Part shown: one piece after another, positions 1-5,951 of the stretch
Layout of the letters: each line of letters begins with the position of its first letter
Numbering within the stretch: the stretch's first letter is position 1
DNA from: Acidobacteriota bacterium
GTDB taxonomy: Bacteria > Acidobacteriota > Vicinamibacteria > Vicinamibacterales > Vicinamibacteraceae
Length of the DNA: 9,958 nt
Direction of reading: 5' to 3'
Assembly (NCBI GenBank): GCA_023429845.1
Contig: JAEZCY010000047.1
Span: 1-9,958 of the forward strand
Notes under the pieces: model-generated
Seen by the model: the letters and a program-made list of their open reading frames with translations, nothing else
Told to the model about the DNA's origin: nothing
Databases searched by the model: none
Position numbers and translations under genes: made by a program

Positions 1-890
1 ATGAATGCGGTCGCGGGCAGCGCACGCAGCGCGGCAAGCGTCGGCGCCGAGATGGCCTGCGCGAACTTGACGCCTGCGGACTCGCGGTCGGCGAGCGTTC
101 CTCCGCGGCCGGCGCCGGTGCCGCCGATCAGGCCGGGGCCAGCCATGCCGATCGCGCGCGTGAAGAGCCCCTGCGCCAACGGCGAACGCATGAGGCCGGC
201 AACCGAAATCCCGCCTGCCGACTGTCCGAAGATCGTGACGTTGTGCGGGTCGCCGCCGAAGCCGGCGATGTTTGCCCGCACCCATCGCAACGCGGCGATC
301 TGATCGAGCAGCCCGTAGTTGCCCGACACCCCATGCGCGGATTCCTTCGACAGTTCGGGATGGGCCAGGCCGCCGAGCACGCCAACGCGGTAGTTCAGGC
401 TCACCACGACGACCCCGCGAGACGCGAGCGGCGCACCGTCGTACACGGTCACGGCACTCGACCCTTCGTTGAACCCGCCGCCGTAGATCCACACCATCAC
501 CGGCCGAGGGCCCGTGGCGTGGCCCGAGGGCGTCCAGACGTTGAGGGAGAGGCAATCCTCGCTCACCTCGTTCTGGGTCATGTACTCCTCGGTCCAGGGC
601 AATCGCGAGCCGGCCTGCTGCTGCATGCAGCTGGCGCCGAAGCGATCGGCCGCGCGCACGCCGGTCCAGGAGGCAGGCGGCTGTGGCGGTCGCCAGCGCC
701 ACTCGCCGACGGGCGGCGCGGCATACGGGATTCCGAGATAGGCGCGCACGTCGTGGCGTGCGTCGAACACGCCGCTGACCTCTCCCTGGCGGGTCGCGAT
801 GGTGGGCGGCGCCGTGGGCGATTGCGCGACGACGAGGGCCGACGCGCAGGTAGCAGACGCGCAGACGGCGAGGCGAAGAAGCATACGCAT
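1..890 (-). CDS. Type-B carboxylesterase, secreted, partial (C-terminus off the left edge)
   Basis: The minus-strand frame is open from ATG at 890 to the window edge (296 codons, no stop). Residues 1-23 look like a signal peptide (Arg-rich start, hydrophobic core, Ala-Leu-Val-Val-Ala-Gln), suggesting export. Hallmarks of the type-B carboxylesterase (alpha/beta hydrolase) family are visible: GIPYAAPPVG (53-62), EDCLSLNVW (111-119), the oxyanion-hole YGGGF (136-140), and the nucleophile elbow GQSAG with catalytic Ser224 inside FGGDPHNVTIFGQSAGG (211-227). Family members usually run about 500-550 residues, so the acidic and His triad members lie outside the window. The start at 890 is favoured over the in-frame ATG at 884 because GAGGA sits 7 nt upstream of it. 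The family hydrolyses carboxylic esters; the actual substrate cannot be read from the sequence. It is transcribed in the same direction as the gene ending at 1036, 145 bp upstream, so co-transcription is possible. Confidence 0.93.
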   Translation of the reverse strand, partial: MRMLLRLAVCASATCASALVVAQSPTAPPTIATRQGEVSGVFDARHDVRAYLGIPYAAPPVGEWRWRPPQPPASWTGVRAADRFGASCMQQQAGSRLPWTEEYMTQNEVSEDCLSLNVWTPSGHATGPRPVMVWIYGGGFNEGSSAVTVYDGAPLASRGVVVVSLNYRVGVLGGLAHPELSKESAHGVSGNYGLLDQIAALRWVRANIAGFGGDPHNVTIFGQSAGGISVAGLMRSPLAQGLFTRAIGMAGPGLIGGTGAGRGGTLADRESAGVKFAQAISAPTLAALRALPATAF

Positions 891-1035
891 CGAGAAGTCC
901 TCGCGGCGCAGCATATCCGGAATCACCGTAAGGCGGCCGACGGCACGGGGCCGAGCGCGACGCCATCCCGCGCTGCACCGGCAGGCCGCCGGCGTCTGCC
1001 ACCGATGCGCCTGCGGCAACGCCGTGTACGTCACG

Positions 1036-1731
1036 TCATGCGTGCAGGGCGCGACGTTCGGCCGAGGCCTTGACCGGGCAGAGCAAGAGGCGACGAATCA
1101 GCCAGATGCCCGGGGAGACGCACGCCCAGTAGGCCCGGAAGCGCGCACGGGCGTATGCATCGGTTGCGACCGCACGCGTCTCGGTGCGGAAGATCGACGT
1201 GCGATCGCTCACGGGGTCGGCGCGCAGCGTCCAGGCGATCTTCACGTACGCCGGTTCCGCGAACGCGGCGAAGGCCGCGGGCGGCACGGGCCGGAACGTG
1301 GGATTGGCCTCCCAGGGCCGCGTGGCCGCACCCATGACGATCTCCCGCCCCGGGCGGTGGGCGAGCACACACCAGCCCAGCGCCTGCATCTGGTCCAGGA
1401 GCCCTGCCGGCACGGGGCGGGCACTACGGGTGCTGCCCATCAGCCACTCACGCGCCGCGAACACGCTTCGGACCACCCGCGACTGCCCCATCTCCATCTG
1501 CTGTGCGGCCTCCAGCGTCGTCGCAGCAGGCGCGCCCACGGCGATGTGGTGCCGCTCCACGACGTCGTACGCGGGCATGAAGCGATCGAGCAGCGGATCG
1601 TGCTCGTCGCCGTGCGCCGCCGCGGGATAGCCGTATCGCAGCCACTGCCGTGCCATCCAGCCGGCGGCCACTGCAGCGATGACGACCACGCCCTGCCGTG
1701 CGCGTCGTCCGACGACCGATGCCTCGGACAT
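1036..1731 (-). CDS. Membrane-anchored conserved protein of unknown function, possibly SRPBCC-like
   Basis: A 231-residue protein. A single hydrophobic segment at about residues 12-26 follows an Arg-containing N-terminus, which suggests a signal anchor or one membrane helix with a periplasmic domain. The body has a FMPAYDVVERHHIAVGAPA segment (51-69), GREIVMGAATRPW (128-140), and a C-terminal FAEPAYVKIAWTLRADP (157-173) followed by TETRA and YWACVSPGIWLIRRLL. This layout recalls uncharacterised proteins with a lipid/polyketide-cyclase-like (SRPBCC) fold, but I recognise the family only by impression and no catalytic residue can be assigned. The frame extends upstream to ATG 1830, but the start at 1731 is preferred because GGAGGGG lies just before it and the hydrophobic helix then falls near the N-terminus. 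It is divergent from the flavodoxin gene at 1963. Confidence 0.75.
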   Translation of the reverse strand: MSEASVVGRRARQGVVVIAAVAAGWMARQWLRYGYPAAAHGDEHDPLLDRFMPAYDVVERHHIAVGAPAATTLEAAQQMEMGQSRVVRSVFAAREWLMGSTRSARPVPAGLLDQMQALGWCVLAHRPGREIVMGAATRPWEANPTFRPVPPAAFAAFAEPAYVKIAWTLRADPVSDRTSIFRTETRAVATDAYARARFRAYWACVSPGIWLIRRLLLCPVKASAERRALHA

Positions 1732-1734
1732 GGG

Positions 1735-1741
1735 CCCCTCC
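1735..1741 (-). promoter_or_regulatory. Ribosome binding site deciding the start at 1731
   Basis: Read on the minus strand, GGAGGGG is followed by CCC and then the ATG at 1731. From the GGAGG core the spacing is 5 nt. The alternative in-frame ATGs at 1743 and 1830 have no comparable motif, so this site supports the shorter 231-residue protein. Confidence 0.65.
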
Positions 1742-1816
1742 ATCACGGTGGCACGGCACGATGCCTGCCAGCTGGAGGCGAGCCAGCTGCGCAACGCGTG
1801 ATTGCGAAAGCGCGTG

Positions 1817-1855
1817 CGAACGCGAAACATTCCCCACTACCCGGGAAAGCGTTCG
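1817..1855. repeat. Nested inverted repeat in the divergent 1732-1962 intergenic region
   Basis: Outer arms CGAACGC (1817-1823) and GCGTTCG (1849-1855) are perfect complements. Nested inside are TTCCC (1830-1834) and GGGAA (1843-1847), with an 8-nt loop and a 6-nt versus 1-nt bulge. It lies between the divergent starts at 1731 and 1963, where an operator or 5'-UTR structure would be expected. It could also be chance in GC-rich DNA. No convincing -35/-10 pair was found in this 231-bp region. Confidence 0.3.
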
Positions 1856-1950
1856 TGATCTGCGATCCTGCGCGTGTCGATACGCCCCCCTGTTGCGGCG
1901 CGCGACTGGTACCAGCGTTGCAGCGACCGAGGTCGATGGCGCGGGCCATC

Positions 1951-1960
1951 GGAGGAGGTG
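1951..1960 (+). promoter_or_regulatory. Strong Shine-Dalgarno site of the flavodoxin-domain gene
   Basis: GGAGGAGGTG lies 2 nt before the ATG at 1963 (4 nt from the GGAGG core at 1954-1958). It is nearly a full anti-16S complement and the strongest ribosome binding site seen in the window. It fixes the start at 1963 although the reading frame is open much further upstream. Confidence 0.8.
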
Positions 1961-1962
1961 CC

Positions 1963-2526
1963 ATGTACGACGTTCCCGTCTTCTTCGCCACCAGCGAGGG
2001 TCAGACGCAGCGCATCGCGGAAGCCATCGCCCAGTCGCTGCGAGCGGCAGGGCTCGGCAGCGTCGCCCTCGACGTCGCCTCCGGCAGCGCAGCGGCGTTC
2101 GACTGGAGCACGGCGCGTGGGGCGGTGCTCGCCGCGTCGTTGCACGTCGGGCGCCACCAACGGAGTGCGACGGGATTCGCGCATCGGCACCTGCCGCAAC
2201 TGGCGCGCGTGCCGACGCTGTTCGTGTCGGTCAGCCTCAGCGCCGCCTCGCAGAACCCGGAAGAGCGACGCGCCGCACAGCGACTCGCGGAAGAGTTCGG
2301 CACGGCGATCGGATGGACGCCGAGCCGCATCGCCTGCGTCGCCGGCGCGCTCACCTATACGCGCTACTCGTTCCTGACTCGCTGGTTCATGAAGCGCATC
2401 GCGCGCAAGGAGGGCGGACCCACCGACACGACGCGCGACCATGAGCTGACCGACTGGGGCGCGCTCGCGCAGGTCGCGACGGAGTTCGCCGGCCACGTCC
2501 GAGGTGTGGCCGCAGCGCCCGTGTAG
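1963..2526 (+). CDS. Flavodoxin-domain protein, HemG-like (menaquinone-dependent protoporphyrinogen IX dehydrogenase family)
   Basis: A 187-residue protein, close to the length of E. coli HemG (about 180 residues). The N-terminus has a beta strand followed by the FMN-phosphate loop ATSEGQTQRIAE (9-20). The second conserved block is LAASLHVGRH (56-65), followed by VPTLFVSVSLSAAS (83-96), which resembles the flavin-contacting loops of this family. The C-terminal block has GALTYTRY (128-135), MKRIARKEGGPTDTT (143-157) and ELTDW (161-165), matching the HemG-type GG-x-TDT...YTDW pattern. HemG oxidises protoporphyrinogen IX to protoporphyrin IX with quinone as acceptor at the inner membrane face. 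With no other heme gene nearby, the specific substrate is unproven; a general FMN-dependent reductase is the alternative. No signal peptide. The stop lies 3 bp from the convergent receptor gene, leaving no room for a separate terminator. Confidence 0.85.
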   Translation: MYDVPVFFATSEGQTQRIAEAIAQSLRAAGLGSVALDVASGSAAAFDWSTARGAVLAASLHVGRHQRSATGFAHRHLPQLARVPTLFVSVSLSAASQNPEERRAAQRLAEEFGTAIGWTPSRIACVAGALTYTRYSFLTRWFMKRIARKEGGPTDTTRDHELTDWGALAQVATEFAGHVRGVAAAPV

Positions 2527-2529
2527 CAG

Positions 2530-4788
2530 CTAGAACGCGAACTCGACGCCGAGCCAGGCGGCCCGGGGCGCACCAGGACTGTGGAAGCGCGGGTCCCCTT
2601 CGAAACGGTCGCCGAGGAGGTCGGCGTGTGCAAGCGCGCCGAACGTCGCATACCGACTGTCGAGGATGTTGCTGGCCTGCGCGACCAACGCCATGCGTCG
2701 CTGCACCTTCCAACGGACGCGGGCGTCCAGCACGGTGAACCCCGGCAGCGGCGCCAGGAGGTTCGCTTCGTCGCCCCGCAGATAGTGCGAGCTCTGCATG
2801 CGTGCCGTGCCCGCGACGTCCACTCGCGTGCCGAGGCGCACGGCCGCGCCGAGGCGGGCGATGTGCGAAGGGACCCCGGGCAGGTGATCGCCAGCGTCGA
2901 CCTCGATCTCGAGGGACTCCGCCTCCGGATGGTGCGGACTCGCGATGCGTAGACCGGTGCCGAACGTCGCCCGCTGCCACGTGTAAGCCCCCGCGAGATC
3001 CACGCGACCGAGCCGCACGTCCATCGACGACTCGATGCCGGCACGCCGGGTGCTCGCCACGTTCTCGAAGTGCCCCTCGCCGCGCATCGTGCCGCTGCTC
3101 ACGAAGATCACGTCGTCGCGCACGCGGGTGGCGAACGCCGCGACCGACCAGCTCGCGACACCGCGGCGTCCGCGGGCGCCCGCTTCCCACGTCCCGGCCA
3201 CGACCTGCGCGAGCGGCGGGTCCGACACGAACGAGTTGGGCAGCCGGCACGGATCCTCGGGATCCGCGCACGTCAACTCCACGGGCGTCGGTACGCGCGA
3301 TGACTGCGAATAGCCGCCGTACAGGTTCACGGACGACGTCGCGTCGAAGGTGATGCCGGCCGCAGGGTTCAGCCGCGTGAAACGGTGGTCGCCGTCGAGT
3401 GACGTCCCGAGCCGATCGCGGAGCGTCACCGTCGTCCAGTTCAGCCGTGCCGAACCGGTGAGGTGCGTTCGGGGTGCGATGGCGACCGTGTCGCTCACGA
3501 AGAGCGAGTACGTGTCCTTGCGTGCGTCGAGGTCCACGGCTGCTGTCGGGTCGACGACGCCCACACCGATGGCCTCGCGCGTCGGACTGAGCATCGCGTA
3601 CTCCGCGCCGAACCCGAAGTCGGTACGGGCCAGGTCGGCGGCGGCGCCGGCGATGAACTGGTTGAAGCGGCCGCGTGCCGGTCGTGTCGCGACCACCTGG
3701 ACCATGCCCCCGGCGGCATTGGTCCTCGTGCGGCTCCGGTTCAGCACGCCATCGAACTCGTCGTCGTCGCCCTCCTCGTGCATCTCGGACTCCGAGCCAG
3801 CCTCTTCGTCTGCGCCTCCGGCGTCATCGTCGTCATCATCGTCTCCAGCGTCGCCGTTGAGGGTCGCGATGCGGCTCGGGCGGAAGTACGCCACGGCTTC
3901 GGTGCGCAGCCACGTGCCGTGCTGGCGCTCGAGTCTCACGGTAAAGGCACTGAGGTCGTGATCGGTGCGGTCCGGGTGCGTGAAGACCGCGGTCCAGTCC
4001 TCCTGGAGCAGCTGTGCGGGCACGGTGCCGTTGCCGAGGAGGTCGTTGGTCGTGAACGTGGCGTTCACGTCGGCGCGACTCGCCTGCCCCCGCCAGCTCA
4101 CCTTGCCGAAGACGCGGCGGAGGCGGGACGGCGAGTAGTCACGCCAGCCGTCCTCGCGAAGCCAGGACGTGGCGACGTATGCGGCCAGCGGCCCCCGCGA
4201 GGCACCCCAATCCGCTTCCGCGCGGATGCGTCCGAATGCACCGCCTGCAAAGGCGGCGCGGCCCCCGGCGACGTCGAACCCGTCACGCGTGCGGATGGAA
4301 ATGGCGCCGCCGAGGGTGTTGAGGCCGAAGAGCGGGTTGGCGCCGGGCATCACCTGCACGCTGTCGATGGCGCCCGGTGGCAGGGCGTCCCAGTTCACGA
4401 CGTCGCCGAAGGGCTCGTTGCTGCGCACGCCATCCTGATAGACGGCGATGCCTTCGGACGCGCCGAGGAGCGGGGAGCCGGTGAACCCGCGAAACAGCAG
4501 ATCGGGCTGGAACGTGCCGCCCTGCGCCTCGCTGACGGCGAGGCTCGCCACGCCGCTCGCGAGCAGCGCCGCGAGGTCGGTACTGCCATTGGACAGGACG
4601 CCCTCCCCCACCACCTGCACGTTCGACGGCACGGCAAGCCGCGGCAGGCCTGACCCGTGCAGCGGCGTGACCGCGACGACGTCGACGGTCTCCTGCACCG
4701 CAGGCGGCGTATCCTGGGGCGCGGGCGCCGCTTGCGCCGCCACTCCCGTTGGAATCGCGCAAAGAAGAGCACCGAGCAGGGCACGCAT
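2530..4788 (-). CDS. TonB-dependent outer-membrane receptor with polyacidic insert
   Basis: A 752-residue protein. Residues 1-20 form a signal peptide (MRALLGALLCAIPTGVAAQA), followed by a short Ala/Pro segment and a likely TonB box around ETVDVVAV (33-40). The plug domain spans about 45-170 and includes LLFRGFTGSP (97-106), YQDGVRSNEPFGD (117-129) and NPLFGLNTLGGAISI (151-165). A beta-barrel follows and ends in Phe (GVEFAF), the usual outer-membrane assembly signal. A cysteine pair, C507 and C514 (CADPEDPC), lies in the barrel half and may form a loop disulfide. Residues 313-346 are extremely acidic: 20 of 34 are Asp or Glu, including seven Asp in a row (316-322). Ligand unknown; no SusC-type N-terminal domain. 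The frame is open upstream to 4926, with another ATG at 4860, but 4788 gives a clean signal peptide. Divergent from the cytochrome-quinoprotein operon, 164 bp away, which suggests a shared function. Confidence 0.93.
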   Translation of the reverse strand: MRALLGALLCAIPTGVAAQAAPAPQDTPPAVQETVDVVAVTPLHGSGLPRLAVPSNVQVVGEGVLSNGSTDLAALLASGVASLAVSEAQGGTFQPDLLFRGFTGSPLLGASEGIAVYQDGVRSNEPFGDVVNWDALPPGAIDSVQVMPGANPLFGLNTLGGAISIRTRDGFDVAGGRAAFAGGAFGRIRAEADWGASRGPLAAYVATSWLREDGWRDYSPSRLRRVFGKVSWRGQASRADVNATFTTNDLLGNGTVPAQLLQEDWTAVFTHPDRTDHDLSAFTVRLERQHGTWLRTEAVAYFRPSRIATLNGDAGDDDDDDDAGGADEEAGSESEMHEEGDDDEFDGVLNRSRTRTNAAGGMVQVVATRPARGRFNQFIAGAAADLARTDFGFGAEYAMLSPTREAIGVGVVDPTAAVDLDARKDTYSLFVSDTVAIAPRTHLTGSARLNWTTVTLRDRLGTSLDGDHRFTRLNPAAGITFDATSSVNLYGGYSQSSRVPTPVELTCADPEDPCRLPNSFVSDPPLAQVVAGTWEAGARGRRGVASWSVAAFATRVRDDVIFVSSGTMRGEGHFENVASTRRAGIESSMDVRLGRVDLAGAYTWQRATFGTGLRIASPHHPEAESLEIEVDAGDHLPGVPSHIARLGAAVRLGTRVDVAGTARMQSSHYLRGDEANLLAPLPGFTVLDARVRWKVQRRMALVAQASNILDSRYATFGALAHADLLGDRFEGDPRFHSPGAPRAAWLGVEFAF
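3751..3853 (-). other. Polyacidic insert within the receptor (residues 313-346)
   Basis: This stretch contains seven consecutive Asp codons (3823-3843) and a second cluster HEEGDDDEFD, with Gly/Ala/Ser between. It falls between barrel-like segments (YFRPSRIA before, NRSRTRTNAAGGMVQ after), so it is most likely a surface loop. The reading frame is intact on both sides, so it is not an assembly artefact that breaks the gene. A cation-binding role is inference only. Confidence 0.7.
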
Positions 4789-4952
4789 CCGTCGATTGTA
4801 CCGGCGCTGTCGGCGGCCCTGGCCCGACCGGCCCAGGACGATCTTCACGGCACGCAACATAGGCTGTCCGGACGTCGTACAAGCGACGATGGGCACACGC
4901 AGTGCCCCTGCCCCGCCGTCATGCATGCGCGGGTCGAAGGAGAGACGGACTC
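4789..4952. promoter_or_regulatory. Divergent promoter region between receptor and cytochrome-quinoprotein operon
   Basis: These 164 bp separate two outward-facing starts, so promoters for both must lie here or just inside the genes. On the minus strand TACAAT (4800-4795) matches the -10 consensus at five of six bases but sits only 6 nt before the receptor ATG, with no good -35 at the right distance. Another minus-strand pair is TTGTAC (4882-4877) and TATGTT (4863-4858), with a short 13-nt spacer. On the plus strand no clear pair was found. The location is secure from gene orientation; individual elements are weak. Confidence 0.45.
4937..4944 (+). promoter_or_regulatory. Ribosome binding site deciding the cytochrome start
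   Basis: AAGGAGAG ends 8 nt before the ATG at 4953. The longer in-frame ATG at 4902 would add a 17-residue Arg-rich segment in front of the signal peptide and lacks such a motif. The site therefore supports the start at 4953. Confidence 0.7.
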
Positions 4953-5951
4953 ATGAGAGCTGGTACAGGGTGGATCGCCGCGATGTCGCTGGCGGTGGCG
5001 CTGTCGGTGACGATCCGCGCGACCGGAGAAGCCCCGCAGCAGCAGCCGGCGCAACCGCCGGTCATCGAAGGACACGGCGGACCACCGCCGCCGGGCGCAC
5101 CGGCGCCGCAGGCCCCCACGACGCAGGCACCACGGCCGGGCGGCCCTGGTGGTGCGGCAGGTGCGGGCGCCCCGCGCGGGCGCTTCCCCGCCCAGCAGCG
5201 ACCGAAGGGCGATCCGGACGTCATCCAGCGCGGGCGCGGCATCTTCGCGGGGTCGTGCGGCCCGTGCCACGGCGCCGACGCCCGGGGCGGCCAGCTAGGA
5301 GGCCCGAACCTGCTGCGTTCGGAGCTCGCGCTCAACGACGCGGCCGGTGAACTGCTCTTTCCCGTCATCAAGGACGGGCGTCCCGGCACGACGATGCCGC
5401 CGAGCCCGCTCCCCGACCAGGACATCCGGGCCGTCATCGCGTTCATCCACGATCTGCACAGCCGGATCAGCGGGCAGGGCAGCCCGCCGCCCGGCGAAGA
5501 GGTCGAACTGGACATCCTCGTCGGCAACGCGCAGGCCGGGCAGGCGTTCTTCGCGGCGCAGTGCGCCACGTGCCACTCACCGACGGGCGACCTGAAGGGC
5601 ATCGCGTCGCGCGTGGCCACGCCGAAGGCGCTGCAGAACCTCTGGGTGTCGGGCGGCCGCGCCATCGGACGCGGGCTTGCCGCGCCTCGGCCCGCGGGGG
5701 CATCGCAGGCCGTTGTCGTGGCCACGGTCACCCTGCCGTCCGGCGAAGAAGTGAAGGGCGCGCTGCTCCGCATCGACGACTTCACCATCACCATCGCGCA
5801 GCCCGGCGGCGCGCAGCGCACGTTCCGGCGCACGGGCGATGTCCCGAAGGTCCAGATCACGGATCCGCTCGAAGGCCATCGCCGGCTGCTGACGGTGCTC
5901 ACCGACACGAACATGCACGACGTGACCGCCTACCTGGTGACGCTGAAATGA
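4953..5951 (+). CDS. Diheme cytochrome c with proline-rich linker and inserted beta domain
   Basis: A 332-residue exported protein. Residues 1-24 form a signal peptide or N-terminal anchor, followed by a Pro/Gly/Ala-rich linker (about 28-82). The first heme domain has CGPCH (102-106) with a likely axial Met148 in GTTMPPSP. The second heme motif is CATCH (204-208). Its class-I fold appears interrupted: after WVSGGRAIGRG comes a beta-rich segment (about 254-305, TVTLPSGEEVKGALLRIDDF onward), and the helix with a candidate axial Met321 (NMHDVTAYLVTL) comes only at the C-terminus. It probably takes electrons from the quinoprotein encoded immediately downstream and hands them to the respiratory chain. 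The TGA stop overlaps the next start in ATGA, indicating translational coupling. First gene of a three-gene operon, divergent from the receptor. Exact partner specificity is inferred from context. Confidence 0.9.
   Translation: MRAGTGWIAAMSLAVALSVTIRATGEAPQQQPAQPPVIEGHGGPPPPGAPAPQAPTTQAPRPGGPGGAAGAGAPRGRFPAQQRPKGDPDVIQRGRGIFAGSCGPCHGADARGGQLGGPNLLRSELALNDAAGELLFPVIKDGRPGTTMPPSPLPDQDIRAVIAFIHDLHSRISGQGSPPPGEEVELDILVGNAQAGQAFFAAQCATCHSPTGDLKGIASRVATPKALQNLWVSGGRAIGRGLAAPRPAGASQAVVVATVTLPSGEEVKGALLRIDDFTITIAQPGGAQRTFRRTGDVPKVQITDPLEGHRRLLTVLTDTNMHDVTAYLVTLK

Noticed and set aside
891..1035. Promoter or terminator between the SRPBCC-like gene and the carboxylesterase
   Set aside because: A TATGCT on the minus strand resembles a -10 but has no -35 at 16-18 nt, and no strong hairpin with a T-run was found.
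243..1073. Plus-strand open frame of 276 codons
   Set aside because: It is antisense to the carboxylesterase, whose minus-strand frame shows clear family motifs. The plus-strand translation is low-complexity Arg/His/Gly without recognisable features.
799..1962. Long plus-strand open frame continuous with the flavodoxin-domain gene, suggesting a 575-residue protein
   Set aside because: The part before 1963 is Arg/Ala-rich, has no domain pattern and lies antisense to the minus-strand genes. A strong Shine-Dalgarno site and a typical HemG-length protein begin at 1963.
3463..4653. Plus-strand open frame of 396 codons
   Set aside because: It is antisense to the TonB-dependent receptor and is open because of high-GC codon bias. 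No signal, domain or ribosome binding site was seen.
4919..5914. Minus-strand open frame of 331 codons
   Set aside because: It mirrors the cytochrome c gene, which has signal peptide and two CXXCH motifs in the plus direction.
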